Positions 1 to 12,500 of a stretch of 64,000 nt of DNA are shown here, piece by piece. The position numbers and the translations under genes were made by a program. The stretch covers positions 40,716,177 through 40,780,176 of the forward strand of contig NW_026622863.1 in the NCBI RefSeq assembly GCF_023065955.2, given 5' to 3'. The first letter of the stretch is position 1. Every line of letters begins with the position of its first letter. The notes beneath the pieces are model-generated. The model was not told where the DNA came from. It made no database searches and was given only the letters and a program-made list of their open reading frames with translations. This DNA comes from Ursus arctos (Eukaryota; Chordata; Mammalia; Carnivora; Ursidae).

Positions 1-69
1 TAATTATCTCACATACCAAGAATTCTGAACTCAGAAACCGTATTCCATGTTAAGAGACATAAGCCAGAA

Positions 70-465
70 ACAACAGTGGCTTCAACAAGGTGATTTATTT
101 CTCCCTCGCATAACAGAACAATAAAGTGTGTAGTCCGAGGCTGGAGAAGGGGTTCCTTGGTGTCATAAGGGAGTAGGGTCCCCCTGACTTACTGCTCTGC
201 CATCCTTGGCATGTGGCTCTAATCCTCAAGATCACAAAATGGCTGCAGGAGCTTCCACCATCATGTCAATTCCAGAGGAAAAAAAAAAAGAAGAAAAGAA
301 AAAGGTGTGGTGGGGAAGGCACCACTAGGTGAGTTTCGTCCTCTTAAAAAGGGGATCCCAGGATCCCCTCCCAAAGACTTTTAGTTACTTCCGGTTGGCC
401 ACCTCTATCTACAACAAGAAATTGGGAAATGTAGCCTTTTAGCTGCGTCCATGACACCCTGAACA
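70..465. repeat. Old interspersed repeat, family not named
   Basis: The block contains phrasing typical of a widespread mammalian interspersed family: a 'ggtgatttatttctc' segment, a 'ctgctctgccatcc' segment and a 'gctgcaggagcttccaccatcatgtc' type segment. There is no open frame and there are no clear terminal repeats. I cannot assign the family by eye. The first 60 bases show nothing. Confidence 0.4.
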
Positions 466-479
466 CCATCATGGAAAAC

Positions 480-1099
480 AAGAGCCCCAAGGAATGTGTT
501 GGTATGGTGGGGAGGCTGCTGAGCGTCTCCTAAGTTAAGGATGGGGACTCAAGCTATTTCTATTCAAATATGAAAAAAGAAGGTAATTCTTAAGACTGGA
601 GTCTGTGGAAACCTCCAGGGGACAGAACACTGAATCTCAGACTTGGAAAAGACATCCAGAAATCATTCCCACAGTGCCCCCAGTGCTCTCCAAAGCAGTC
701 AATCTGCTGCCCGAACCCCTTCTGGCACAGGACCCCCTTTTCTGTTGTGGTGTCTTACTGCAGCCTCCTCCGCTCTTACATCAGGGGAGGGAAGCCTTGC
801 CAAGACCTAATGGAATTGCTCTCGGAAAGCAGCCAGGCTCCCGAGCACAATACTGACAAGATTCTTGTTCTGGAAGAATTAAGGCCAAATCACACTAACT
901 GGAAGGAATCTGCTTTCTTCACAGAAGACTACCTCGTGCTTTTTCTTGGGCTGTTCGGAGGGGCTTCCAATGTCTGCTTCAGAGAGGTGTTGTTGATAGG
1001 GAGGTTGGTGAGTTGGTGAGGTCCTGCTGGCGGGGAGATTAAACAGCCTTTGAAACACCCAGTGAAGTGCCTCTGCGATGAGTCCACTCAGCCAGGTTA
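480..1099. other. No gene or recognisable repeat
   Basis: Short overlapping open frames occur here, but none has a recognisable domain or a codon pattern supporting coding use. I see nothing specific. Confidence 0.5.
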
Positions 1100-1395
1100 A
1101 ATGATGTTTCCCAGCATTCCCCTCTCTGTACGCTTCTGGTTAGGGTGGGCCGCAAGAGACGTTCTCGTGGGGGATTTCGGGGTCGGGGTTGAAGCAGCAG
1201 CCGTTTTGTGGCTCACACGAGCTGTCGCTCATCTGCGACTCATCTCATTGGTAGAAGGCAGCTGCCAGGCCTGCATCTGTCCCAACCTCCCCCTCTTTCA
1301 GCTCCTGCAACTCCCGCACCAGCTGTGTGCTTAGCCCTGTGATGGGAGCCCTGGCTTCCATGGGACATTGCACCACCAAGGTCACGGACAATTGG
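1100..1395 (+). repeat. Old repeat, copy 1 of a family shared with 11955-12250
   Basis: The segment is collinear with 11955-12250. Both carry a 'tttcccag' head, a 'cctgcaact' block, then 'tgtgtgcttagccc', 'tgatg', 'tggct' and 'caccaccaagg' blocks in the same order and spacing. They are diverged copies of one interspersed element, probably an old LTR or DNA element. The family is not named here. Confidence 0.6.
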
Positions 1396-2420
1396 TTCTC
1401 TGATCTAATTAGATTTAAAGGCATTTACGACCCTGTTTCCAGTGGTCAAGGGGACACTGATCGTCCAGGGCACAAAATGGCAAAGTGGTTACTCAGATCA
1501 GTACCAGTAACTTTCTGTGTCACGAGGCAAGGCCCTGGGTGACCAAGTATTTGCTTCCATAGGACATTTTAGTAAAAATAGGGCATGTAATGAGTTGGCT
1601 GTTGCCTCTAACAGTGCTGGAAAGCATGAGGAAGGAAAATGGTGAGCTTAGGGCTTTAGAGCCCCAGCTCAAGAGCTGTCCAAGGGACTTGAACGTATCC
1701 GTGACTGCAAGGAGAGAAACTCTTGAGAGTTTCTCACAGAGACAGGGCCAAGAGTTCTGAAAACCATGCTCGAAGTGAAATCCTGTGGGTGGCCGAATTA
1801 CAATTCCCATCCAACTTCCAACCTCACACGGTCCTTTTGTTAACGCTAGGGCATTGAGTGGGGAGAAACGGGAGCCAAGAGAGTTGGGATTGGGATTAGG
1901 ATGTATGGGCAGATTCTAACAAGGTTGTCAAGTCTCCTTCACCCATCGAGTGAGCCTGCAGCGCTGCCTGGGTCTTCTCTTGCTTGAAGAAACTATAAAG
2001 GCCTTCCCTAACATCGCCACCTTGCAAGGACCCTCCTAAAATTGATCCTCCCAAAATCTTCTCTTGCCTTTAAGACCTGTACCCACACTCAAGTCCCAAC
2101 AGAGGGTGAGGAGCAAAATAGGACCCATGAGGAGATCGCTAGAACGACTGCCAATTTCCATATGCCAATTTACATCAACAGAAAACTGTAGAATGTGTAT
2201 GGAAATGGGTCTTCATTGTGCTGAATCAAGGTGGTAGCAGAATATAAAATTGGATCGGGCCAAATGTATCGATTTGGCCCACTAAGCAGAGATTCTGGCT
2301 TCTCTGTTTGAACGTAAGGGTCTAAGAATATCTCTGATGGTTTGCTTGGTTGTTTGACTGACACATGTACCCAAAGGTGGCCTGTACTAGGTTAAAATGT
2401 CAGAGGTTCCTTGGTGTACC
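1396..2420. other. No gene or recognisable repeat
   Basis: About 1 kb without a supported gene. The open frames are short and have no domain signature. Confidence 0.45.
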
Positions 2421-2422
2421 CG

Positions 2423-2964
2423 CAGAGCATGAGTCAGCAAACCTTTTCTGGAAAAGGCCAGATAGTATATGTTTTAGGGTTTATAGGCCAGTGTCAGCTG
2501 GAGTTCTGGCATTAGAGTGGAAAAGCAGCCAAAGACAATTTGAAAAGGAACGAGCATGGCTGTGTCCCAATAAGAGTTTATTTATGGACACTGAGATGTG
2601 AATTTCCTATCATTTGCATGTGTCACGCCGTATTATTCTTCTTTTGATTTTATTTCAATTAAAAATGTGAAAATTGGGATGCCTGGGTGGCTCAGTGGGT
2701 TAAGTGCCTGCCTTTGGCTCAGGTCATGATCCCAGGGTCCTGGGATGGAGCCCTGTGTTGGGCTCTGCGCCTAGTGCCAAGTCTGCTTGTCCCTCTCCCT
2801 CTGCTCCTCCCCTTTCTCGTGCGCACTCTCTTTCTCTCTCTCTCTCCCTCTCTCTCTCAAATACATTTTTAAAAATGTGAGAACCATTTTTAGCCTGCAG
2901 GCCATACAAAACAGCCTGTACGCTAGATTTGGTCCCTGGGCTATAGTTTGCTGACTCCTGCTAG
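2423..2964. mobile_element. Non-autonomous hAT-like DNA transposon with terminal inverted repeats
   Basis: The ends are inverted copies: AGCATGAGTCAGCAAAC at 2426-2442 and GTTTGCTGACTCCTGCT at 2946-2962. The body contains the 'aaaggccagatagta' and 'gtgtcccaataagagtttattta' blocks characteristic of a common mammalian hAT-type MER element. A CanSINE (2676-2870) splits it near the right end. No convincing 8-bp target duplication is visible. Confidence 0.7.
2676..2870 (+). mobile_element. CanSINE (tRNA-Lys SINE), plus strand
   Basis: It has the head 'ggatgcctgggtggctcag', the RNA polymerase III box region, and a CT-rich 3' part ending in an A-rich tail. AAAAATGTGA flanks it at 2661-2670 and 2871-2880 as a target-site duplication. 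It is inserted in the hAT-like element 2423-2964. Confidence 0.9.
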
Positions 2965-3430
2965 AGAGGAAGGTATCCAGAAGGCTTGGGACCTGGAGGA
3001 CACTATGCTACGTAAAATAAGCCAGACACAAGAGAAATAAATACTGCATGATATCACTTGTAAGTGGAATCTATAAAAATCAAATTCATAAAAGCAGAGA
3101 GTGGAGTGGTGGTTGCCAGAGGCTGGGGGATGGGAGAAATGGGGAGATGCTGGTCAAAGGGCAAAAAGTTCCAATTATACAAAATGGGTCAATTCCAGGG
3201 ATCTAATGAACAGCACAGTGACTATAGTTAACAATACTGCATTTATTACAGTAATACTGAGTTTCGCCAAGAGAGTAGACCTTAGGTGTTCCCACCACAC
3301 ACACAAAGGGGATGAGAATGTTAATTAGCTTGATTGTGGTAATCATTTCACGATGTGTACATATATCAAAACAGCACACTGGACCTCTGAAATATATATA
3401 ATTTTTATTTATCAATGATAGCTCGGTAAA
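2965..3430 (+). mobile_element. L1 3'-end fragment, plus strand
   Basis: The sequence follows the order of an old L1 ORF2 tail and 3'UTR: 'aataagccagacac', 'gatatcacttgtaagtgga', 'ggttgccagaggctggggga', then 'tgaaatatatataattttt'. It is 5'-truncated and has no coding capacity. Confidence 0.8.
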
Positions 3431-3499
3431 GCTGGAAAGAAACCCACACAGGATTTGAAAGATTGAAATACCGAGTAGCTTTGTCATTTCAGACTTGCT

Positions 3500-6465
3500 T
3501 ATACACACAGAGCAGCAGGGAAAGGGGTGTTAAAGAGCCATGATCATGTCACCATCATTAGCTGTCATGTGGCTGGCAGAAATAAATTCATAGGAAGGAG
3601 TCCTAGTGTCCTTGAAGAGCTCCATGGTGAGTCTTCTTTGAAGGTCAGAAATTCTAGTAGAAATGGCTTTCCTTGAACTGGGATCTCTAAGTGCAATAGG
3701 CATGACAGAGCAGAGGTGGCAGGGATCCTGGGGGCACTTACACACCAAAGATAAGGTGGCACGGTTTCCATAGTGGATAGTGAAGCTCAACCAGTAACGA
3801 GAACAGTCTGACTTGCGGAGCTTGTTGGCGTTTCCTAGTTTGTCATGCACCCTTCAAAATGAAATAGGTCGGCAACCTACTAAAGTCTTGCTTGATCTGA
3901 ATTAGTGGACGAGTTCTGGGTCTAGTGAATGAATTCTGAGCTGAATGACCCAAACAGGAGTCATGGCGCCTCAATCACTTCCGACACTTGAGCTTTTGAT
4001 GAAAGGAGACGCCACGTTCCTTTGAGGAAGGACCCTCTTACGCTGCCCACAGTGTATGCTGTGAATCTTTCTCCTAGACTTCTCCAAGGAGACCTGTGGC
4101 CATTTGCCAGGCAGCTGTACACTGGGGGAAAGGAAATAACCAGATTTTCCAAGCATGACTGCACACTGGGTGGAAACTGACTGTAGTTCCTGGAATCCCA
4201 GGAGCTAGTAGTTCACTAGTCAGAGTGGGGCCATGGGAGTCAGGTGATCAACAGATTTCGGGGGAAGTTCTGTCTCACAGAAGGCCTAATTGGTCACTGA
4301 ATCCACCCTGTGGATATTTGCTCAAGACTGAAATGCATAATTGGAATAGACATATTGAGCAATTAGAAGAATTCCAACATTGATTCCCTGAACCATGGAG
4401 TGGAGGGATATAATGGTTGGAAAAGCCAAGTGGAAGCCACTAGAACTCTCTCTGCCTGTGCAACTCCTAAACCAAAAGCAATACCACATTCCTGGAGGGA
4501 TTGCGGAGATTGGTGCCACCATTAAGACGTGAAAGATGCGAGTGGTGACTCCCATCACAGACCCATCAACTTGCCTATCCGGCCCGTGCAGAACACAGAG
4601 GGATCTGGGAGGATGACCGTGGGTCATCATAAACGTAAGCGGGGGGTGGCTCCAATGGCTGCTGTTGTTCCAAATGGGGTTTCGTTGCTGGAGCATTCAA
4701 CACATCTCCTGGGACCTGTTACACAGTTATTGATCTGGAAAATGGGCTTTTTTTTTTTTTTTAATCTAGACCTGATAGTAAAGACCAACAGAAGAAGTTT
4801 GTTTTCAGCTAGCAAAGTCAGAAACAGCTTTACTGTCCAGCTCAGAGACCAGTGCTCCAGCCCTGTGTCATAAGATGGTCGGGACTGACCTTAGTCATCT
4901 TCCTTTCCCACAGGACATCACGCTGGCCCTGTACATGGCTGATATTAGGATGATGGGATCGAAGGAGCAAGAAGTAGCCAACACTTTAGGCACATTGGTA
5001 ATAAGACAACTGCATGCCAGAGAGTGGGAAATAAATACCACCCACGAAAATTTGTGGCCTTTCACTTCAGTGAACGTTTTTCGGGTCCAGTGATTGGAGG
5101 GATGTTGAGGTATTCCTTCCTGGGTGAAGGTGAAGTTGCTACCCATGGCCCCTCCTGACACTGAAAGGGAGGCACAGTGCTGGGAAGCCTCTAGATTCTG
5201 GAGTCGCGTGTACCTCACTTGGGAATACTGCTGTAACTCATTTACGGAGTAACCTGGAAAGCTGTGGAGTTTTGAGTGGGATCCAGAATGAGGGAGAGCT
5301 CAGCAACAGAACCGGGCTGATATGATGGTGCTGGAAGTGTCGGTGGTAGATGGGGACACTGTTTGGAGACTGGCAGCCCCCTATCGGTAAATCACAGTGT
5401 AGACCTCTAGGAGTTTGGAGCAAAGTCAGGTCATTCTCTGAAAATAATTATTCTACCTTTGAGAAACTGTTCTTGGTTTTCTAGTGGGCTTTCGTAGAGA
5501 TTAAATATTTGACCCTGGGCCTCTATGATACTACGCAAACAGAGCTACCTACCATTACCTGCTGTATGACCCAAGAAGTCACAAAGTTAGGCATGCACAG
5601 CAGCGATCTGGGAAGTGGTTTATACAAGATGGCTCTAGCAGGTGGTGAAGGCAGTAAGTACTTGGCCCAAGGATGTTGCCCTGACGTCCAGATCCATGAT
5701 TCCTGCTTCAGTGCCTTCTCGCTCGCAAACCTCACCTATGACTAATGGGGAGCTCTCTATGACCAGTTGACTGAGAAGAAAAAAACCCAAAACCTCAGGT
5801 TTTGCAAATAGTAATACTCTGGTGACATAAAACTCTGGTTTACTTATAGTTCTGCAGGACATGGAGGCACCACCCAAAAGTGGACAGCGCTGTTCTGGGA
5901 CCCCCTTGAAGGATGGAGGTACAGGGAAATTTTGCCGATGGGCGGAAATTTGAGCAGTGCACCTGGTTGCCCATTTTGACTGAAAGAAGAGATGCCCAGA
6001 CATACGGATCTATATCAATTCATCAATTGTGACTAATGGTTTGGCCAGATGGTCAGACACTGCTACAAAGAGGTCTGGGGAAGAGATAATTGTGTCCAGA
6101 GGAGAATTGTGTCCCATGTGGATGCTCACTAGTGTGACCTCAGAAAATAAGATTTTAGGAAGATAGGATAAGCCATTTTGTGGACACCAGGCAGCCACTT
6201 TCCCCAGCCACTCCTGTCAGCAGCCAGCAGCTCATTAACCGTGCAACCAGGGGAGCCGCCAGGGGAGCTGCGTATGGGATCCGCTACGAGAACTTCCAAT
6301 CACAAAGGCTGATCTGGCTGATGCCACTGAAAAGGGCCAAGTCTGCCAGCAGCAAAGACCTGCGCTAAATCCCCTGATCCAGCACCTTTCCTCAAGAGGG
6401 TCGGTCAGCTTGATGATGGCAGACTGATTACATTGAACTGCTTTCCTCATGGAAAGAGCAGCACT
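3500..6465 (+). mobile_element. Decayed ERV-L (class III endogenous retrovirus) internal region, mainly pol
   Basis: From about 3.95 kb the plus strand resembles, in order, the protease-pol junction, reverse transcriptase (about 4.3-5.1 kb), RNase H (about 5.1-5.9 kb) and the connection to integrase (about 5.9-6.46 kb) of mammalian ERV-L. The reading frame is broken repeatedly by frameshifts, stops and a poly-T expansion near 4748-4762, so no protein can be made. The part 3500-3950 is assigned only by position and may be gag or unrelated. No paired LTRs were identified. The right end is abutted by an L1 fragment. This is an ancient, inactive copy. Confidence 0.75.
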
Positions 6466-6605
6466 TTTTAAAAAAAATAACCGCTTTCTTGTAATATGAT
6501 TTATACATCATACAATCCACATCTTTAAAGTGTGCAAGCTAATGGTTTTTAGTACATTCACAGATATGTACAACCTTCACTACATCCAATATCAAAACAT
6601 TGTCA
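6466..6605 (-). mobile_element. L1 3'-end fragment, minus strand
   Basis: The plus strand reads as the complement of an old L1 3' end ('catacaatccacatctttaa', 'atggtttttagtacattcac'). It is short, truncated and non-coding. Confidence 0.6.
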
Positions 6606-6960
6606 TCACCCAACAAAGACACCCCAGGAGGATTCTGGGAAGACGGCAGAGTAGGAGGCACAAGGAATCCGTCTCCCCACCTGGACAGCAATGGCACTGG
6701 CGGGCTCATTTTGGAACTCCAGAGACTACTGAAGCCTGAAACATTCCAGAGGAAGGCTTGCATGGTAAATTGTGGTTAATTTTCACTAATTTCAGCTCTT
6801 AGTGAGGTAGCAGCTACCCAGTCCCCAGCCCCAGCCCTGTGGCAGGTGGCCGTGCAGTGTTCCTGCAGCAGCTTGCATATACCTTGCAGGACCAAAGGGG
6901 GCAAAAAGCATCTTGTCCTCCAAATTTGGGGGATCAATGGTCTGATCCCTGACTAGTGCT

Positions 6961-7590
6961 TTTTTTTTTTTTTTTTTTTAGTTTCAGGGGGTAGAATTTA
7001 GTGATTCATCAGTTGCATATAACACCCAGTGCTCATTATATCAAGTGCCCTCCTTAATGCCCATCACCCAGTTATCCCATTCCCCCACTGCCCTCCCCTT
7101 CAGCAACCCTATGTTTGTTTCTAGAGTTCAGCGTCTCCTATGGTTTGCCTCCCTCTCAATTTTCATCTTATTTTATTTTTCCTCCCCTTGCCCTATGTTC
7201 ATCTGTTTTATTTCTGAAATTCTACATATGAGTGAAATCATATGATATTTGTCTTTTTCTGACTGACTTATTTCACTTAACGTAATACCCTCTAGTTCCA
7301 TCCATGTTGATGCAAATGGCAAGATTTCACTCTTTTTGATGGCTGAGTAATATTCCATCGTGTATACATACCACCTCTTCTTTATCCATTCATCTGTCGA
7401 TGGACATCTGGGCTCTTTCCATAGTTTGGCTATTGTGGACATGGCTGCTATAAACATTGGGGTGCAGGTGCCCCTTCAAATCACTATGTTTGTATCCTTG
7501 GGATAAATACCTAGTGGTGCAGTTCCTGGGTTGTAGGGTAGCTCTATTTTTAACTCTTTGAGGAACCTCCATACTGTTTTGTAGACACTG
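6961..7590 (-). mobile_element. 5'-truncated L1 3' end, minus strand, inside L1 copy A
   Basis: A poly-T run (6961-6979) is the complement of the poly(A) tail. It is followed by the complement of the carnivore L1 3'UTR and the ORF2 C-terminus. The minus frame at 7457-7173 carries the ORF2 tail signature 'YTMEYYSAIKKSE'. The flanks ACTAGTGCTTTT and ACACTGCTGCTTTT may be a diverged target duplication. It is older than the similar insert at 18907-19895. Confidence 0.8.
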
Positions 7591-7790
7591 CTGCTTTTGA
7601 TCACAGAGATGCAGGTAAAGAGGCAGACAGTCCTATTGTTGCACCTCCCCCATTGTTCCAGCCTCTTCCTCTCCAGCTGATGTGACTTCCAGGGGATTTA
7701 AAGGGCTGGTGCCTTTTTATCCCCACCTGCATTTTTCTCTTTTTTCCCCTTTTGAGAGCCAGATAGTAAAGACTAGGACGTTCAAAAACA

Positions 7791-7794
<4 letters not shown>

Positions 7795-7834
<40 letters not shown>
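7795..7834. repeat. (CA)n dinucleotide microsatellite
   Basis: About 20 uninterrupted CA units lie within L1 copy A. It is likely length-polymorphic. Confidence 0.95.
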
Positions 7835-7837
<3 letters not shown>

Positions 7838-9094
7838 CTGCACATACAAGGAAGACGTGAGGTCAGAAAAGACCTCAGAAGACTTTAAGTTTACACCCCA
7901 GGCTGATCCTTAGCACAGAAACAGCCTTTAACAATTTAAAAAAATAAGGAAAAACCAATAACAAAAAACAGCAAAACCTGGGGATGAGGAGACTCTGATT
8001 TCAGGATTTACTATATTTTAGATTCGAATGTCCATTTTTCAACAACAACAAAAAGATCACAAAGCATACAAAGAAACAATAAATCATGACCTATTCAAAG
8101 GAAAAAATAAAGCAACCACAACTGCCCCTGAAAAATGTCCGGTGGCAGATCAAATAGACAAAGACTTTAAAATAACAGCCTTAAAGAAGCTCATACAACT
8201 AAAAGAATATGTGGGGAAAGTCAACAAAATGATGTATGAGCAAATGGAAATATCAATAAAGACAGAAAACCTGAAAAGAAACCTAAAAGAGATTCTGGAA
8301 CAAAAATGTATAATCACTGAAATGAAAAATTCACTAGGGGGATTCAATGATAGATTTTAGCAGACAGAAGAAAGAATTGGTGAATTCGAAGACAGAACAA
8401 TGGAAATTATTGAGTCTGAAGAAGAGAAAGAAAAAAAGATCAAAAGGCGAACAGAGCCTAAGTGACCTATGGAACACCAACAAGTGGGCCAATATACACA
8501 TTGTGGGAGTGCTAGAAGAAGAAAGAAAGGGGCAGAGATCATATTGGAAGAAATAATGGCTGAAAACTTCCCAAATTTGATGAAAGATATGAATATAAAC
8601 ATCTAAGAATCTCCACAAACTCTAAGCAAAGTGAACTCAAAGAGACCCACACTGGAGCACGTTATAATCAAGCTTCCAAAAGCCAAAGAAATGTGCATTG
8701 GCAGTATAGTGGTAAACATAGCTACCTTACAAAAGCCAAAATAAAAAAGATAGGATCTTGAAAGCAGCAAGAGAGAAGTGACTTGTCACATACAGGAAAT
8801 CCTCAATGCAATTATCACAGATTTCTCATCAGATACTTTGGAAGACAGAAGGCAGTGGGCAGATATATTCAAAGGTTTAAAAGAAAAAACAAAAAAAACC
8901 TGTTAACCAAGAATTCCATATCCAGCAACTGTCTTTCAAAAGTGAGAGCAAAATTAAAACATTCTCATATTTAAAAAGTAAGCTGAGGAAGTTTGTTCCA
9001 CCACAGGAAATGTTTAAGGTGGTCCCGTGGGGTGATATGAAAAGCCACTCAACAGCACCTGGAAGCCATCTAAGGAAATGAAGATCTCAATAAA

Positions 9095-9880
9095 GTTAGT
9101 ATGTGGTGAGATTCTGTACCCAATTCTGACATGTGGGGTTTTTCCCCCCAACACCAAGCAATTCTCCAACAGCAGCTGAGTGTCCTACAGGTTCACAATT
9201 TTGCCATCTACTCTGAGATTAGCATCAGATTCCACAGGTTAAGGGCTCTGTCCTACAAGACTATAATCCCTTCAGATGCCAGTTGGAAGTCCTGGTTGTG
9301 CTTCCGAGCGACAGGCTATAACTCAGAGGTTCCCACGACCTCCTCCTTCGATTCAGTTAGTGTGCCAGAGTGGCTCACAGAACTCAGGGAAACATGTTAC
9401 TTACCAAAATACTGGTTTATTACTGGTTATAAAAGGATATGACTCAGGAACATCCAGAAAGAAGAGATGCATAGAGCAAGGTATGGGGAAGGGGTATGAA
9501 GCTTCTCTGACCCAAGGGCATCACTCTCCCCAGATGTCCACCCACCCAGAAGCTCTATGAACCCCATCTTTTTGAGGTTTTATGGAGGCTCCATTACATA
9601 TGCAAGATTGACCATTGGTGATTCAACTCAGCCTCCAGCACCTCCCCTTCCCAGGAGTTGGGGTGGTAAGACAGAAAGTTCCAAATCCCTAGTCATATGA
9701 GTGGCAATCATCTCTCATCTGTAGGCATGGTCCAAGAATCACTTCATTAACATAACAAAAGACATCTTGATCACTCTGTCTGAGGGTTTTAGGAGTTCTG
9801 TGCCAGGAATGGAGATGGAGACCACACATATATTTTGTATTATAAGTCACAATATCACACATGGGCAATTAAGAAGCTAA
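9095..9880 (-). mobile_element. Old LTR-like element interrupting L1 copy A
   Basis: L1 sequence is collinear with copy B up to about 9090 and resumes at about 9885. The 790 bp between match a common mammalian LTR-like family, with 'ccacaggttaagggctctgt', 'tggctcacagaactcaggga' and 'ggaggctccattacatatgc' blocks, in the complement orientation. No coding potential. The family is not named with certainty. Confidence 0.6.
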
Positions 9881-10771
9881 TATTATTTTAATAATGATTT
9901 ATAAATGCACTTTTTGTTTGCTCTATTATCTGAGAGACATTTTTAAAAATTATTAGTCTAAAAGCTAGTATTATTGTGACATTGGCTTCTAACATTTGTT
10001 TTCTACATAATGTGAGACTAATGCATTCAAAAGAATTCTTAATTTATGTTTTGGGGCACAGAATGTTTAAAGATATAATTGTATGACATCAACGACCCAA
10101 AGGGGTGGAAACAGAGCTGTAAAGGAGCAGAGTTTTTGTACGTTATTGAAATTAAGCTGGTCTAAATACAAATCGGAGTGTCATAAACTTAGGATGTTAA
10201 ATATTATCCCCATTGTAACTACAAAGAAAATAGCTATAGGATATATACAAAGGAAGTGAGAAAGAAATTTAAATACTTCATTACAAAAAAGTTAACTAAA
10301 CATAAAAGAAGATAGTAATGTAGGAAATGGGGACCTAAAAAGCTGTAAAACATATGGAAATCAAACAAGAAAATGGCAGAAGTTTAATCCCTCCTTATCA
10401 ATAATTACTATAAATGGAAATGAATGAAACGCTTCCATCAAAGACCGAGACTGGCAGGAGGGACAAAAACATATGTTGTCTACAAAAGACTCATTTTAGA
10501 TCCAAAGAGGTTGGATCTAAAATCAGATTAAAAAGGAATACACAAATAGGTAGAATGGATTGAAATCATCTGAATTCACAAATACATTGAAAATAGATTG
10601 GATGCAAAAGATGGAAAAAGATATTCCATTCAAAGAGTAACCAAAGGAGAGCGGGGTGGCTGTATGAATATCAGACCAAATAGACTTTAAATAAAAATGT
10701 TACAGGAGACAAAGTACATTCTGTATTAAGAAAAAGTTCAATACAACAAGAAAATAGAATTATAAACCATT

Positions 10772-10982
10772 GGGGCGCCTGGGTGGCTCAGTCAGTTAAA
10801 CGTCTATCTGACTCTTGATTTCAGCGCAGTTCATGATCCTTGGGTCATGGGTTTGAGCCCTGTGTTGGCCTCTGAGCTCAGTGTGGAGTCTGGTTATCCC
10901 TCTCCCTCTGCTCCTCACCCCCCGCCCCCACTTTCTCTCTCTTTATCTGTAAAATGAATAGATAAAATCTTAAAAAAAAATA
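10772..10982 (+). mobile_element. CanSINE, plus strand
   Basis: Head 'ggggcgcctgggtggctcag', then pol III box region, CT-rich segment and A-rich tail. It lies in the inter-ORF part of L1 copy A and is an older subtype with many changes. Confidence 0.9.
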
Positions 10983-11105
10983 ATTGTTAACCTTTACATA
11001 CCTAATAACAGACCATGAACATATATGATGCAAAAACTGACAGCCAGGAACTTAGAGCTAGACCAGACAAGGGGGCTGCTGAGGGCAGAGGGAACGTGGA
11101 ATGCC

Positions 11106-11450
11106 GTCTTGGTCCATTCAGCTGCTGTAACACGATACCACAGGCAGGGTAGCTTCTAAACAACGGAAATTTACTTCTCAAACTTCTAAAGGCTAGAAAC
11201 TCAAGATCAGGGTGCCAGCATGGTCGGGTAAGGGGCTTCTTCTGGGTCCAGACTTCTCGTTATATCCTCACCTGGTGGAAGGGGGCTAGGGAGCTCTCTG
11301 GAGGCTCTTTTAGAAGAGTCCCATTCATAAGGGCTCCACCTCCATGACCTAATCACCTCCCAAAGGCCCCACCTCCTAGTATCATCATATTGGTCATTAG
11401 AATTTCAACATATGAATGGGAGGGACCCTAAACATTGAGACCATAGCAAA
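11106..11450 (-). mobile_element. MLT1-type LTR (ERVL-MaLR), minus strand
   Basis: The plus strand is the complement of an MLT1 LTR: 'cagctgctgtaacacgatac', 'agggagctctctggaggctc', 'gacctaatcacctcccaaag', 'aatttcaacatatgaatggg'. It is a solitary LTR with no internal region next to it. Confidence 0.8.
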
Positions 11451-11954
11451 TGGGTAATGGGAAAGGTAGTTATAAATAGAATTATAAATGCCAGCCGTGA
11501 GCAGGTACGGAAGTAAGAATTATAGTAGTTATACTTGTAGAAAGAAATACTTATTTCTTCCCTTTTTTGAAATGAATATGTTTGGGTGTGTGTATATATA
11601 CATACCACGTATTTTTATTTTTCCTTCCCTCTTTCCCCTTGTTAACTAACATAGGATGTGTTCATTGTAGTTAGCTTTATTGCTCAATATGTAAACTACA
11701 AGATACCAAAGGTGTAGAATCAGCTATGAGAAGAATGAGCACCAGCCAATAACAACAACAAAAAGAGATATTCTATCTCCTTAGGAAAGGGCTAGCAAAT
11801 TCTGAGTTTTAGCTGGCATAGATGTATACTGTAGTTAAAGCCTGACTCTGTTATTCTCTTTATTTGGAGATTAAGTATGGTTTAAGGAGATGTGTATGTG
11901 CAGGGTGAAAGGGGTAGACTGTGGTGTGGAGGCTTTGGGATGTAGCAACTTGCC
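11451..11954. other. AT-rich spacer, nothing recognised
   Basis: No supported gene. The minus frame at 11608-11405 is short and low-complexity. Confidence 0.5.
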
Positions 11955-12500
11955 TGCATTGAACTACATTTCCCAGAATGCCCTTTTCGGTGTGCTGCCA
12001 GTCAGGCTGAGCCCATAGGAGGGATTCTTATGGGAGATTTGGGGCAGCAGGAAGTAGCAGCCTCTTGGAAGCTCATGCGTGCTGCCCTTTATCTGCTGGC
12101 TCCCTCAGTGGTCCTGCAACTGCTCCACCTTCCCCTGGATCCCCTTCAGCTTCCTAGCTCCTGGGCCAGGTGTGTGCTTAGCCCCCTGATGAAGAGTTCT
12201 GGCTCCAGCAGGACACGTACACCACCAAGGCTGTCAGAGGCAACAGAAACTGGCATAGGCTCAGTCCATCCTCGTGGACTCCAGCCTGTCCTGCACGCTC
12301 CTGCTAACACTCGCTCTCCCCGATCGGACATCCACCTTCCCTGCCTGCCTGCCTGCCTGCCCTGTGGGCTCCAAGTTCCCTCATCAGGACTCAGAGCAAC
12401 ACCGTGACAGAGACTGCTTCACTAGCTCCCCGGATCGCAGATCAGATCCAGTAACAAGTGGCTTCATTGCTATTTATAGATAGAGCTTCATGGTTCTGCT
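11955..12500 (+). repeat. Old repeat, copy 2 of the family at 1100-1395
   Basis: 11955-12250 is collinear with 1100-1395. It continues to about 12500, ending 'ggttgaatcctggctgatat'. A short (TGCC)n tract lies at about 12346-12362. It is non-coding. Confidence 0.55.

Larger units (their letters stand above)
6606..11045 (+). mobile_element. Old L1 (copy A): 5'UTR, ORF1 and ORF1-ORF2 interval, plus strand, interrupted
   Basis: It begins with a typical L1 5' start ('attctgggaagacggcagag' at about 6634). ORF1 remains lie at 8028-8970, including an open stretch at 8028-8360 with charged coiled-coil composition. An inter-ORF region follows at 9885-11045, collinear with copy B (57710-58380). It is broken by a minus-strand L1 (6961-7590), a (CA)n tract (7795-7834), an LTR-like element (9095-9880) and a CanSINE (10772-10982). 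ORF2 is absent because the copy stops at about 11045. Stops and frameshifts make it non-functional. Confidence 0.75.

Noticed and set aside
6961..7600. Clean TSD for the minus-strand L1 in copy A
   Set aside because: Flanks match at only about 9 of 11 positions next to T-rich DNA, so I do not claim it firmly.
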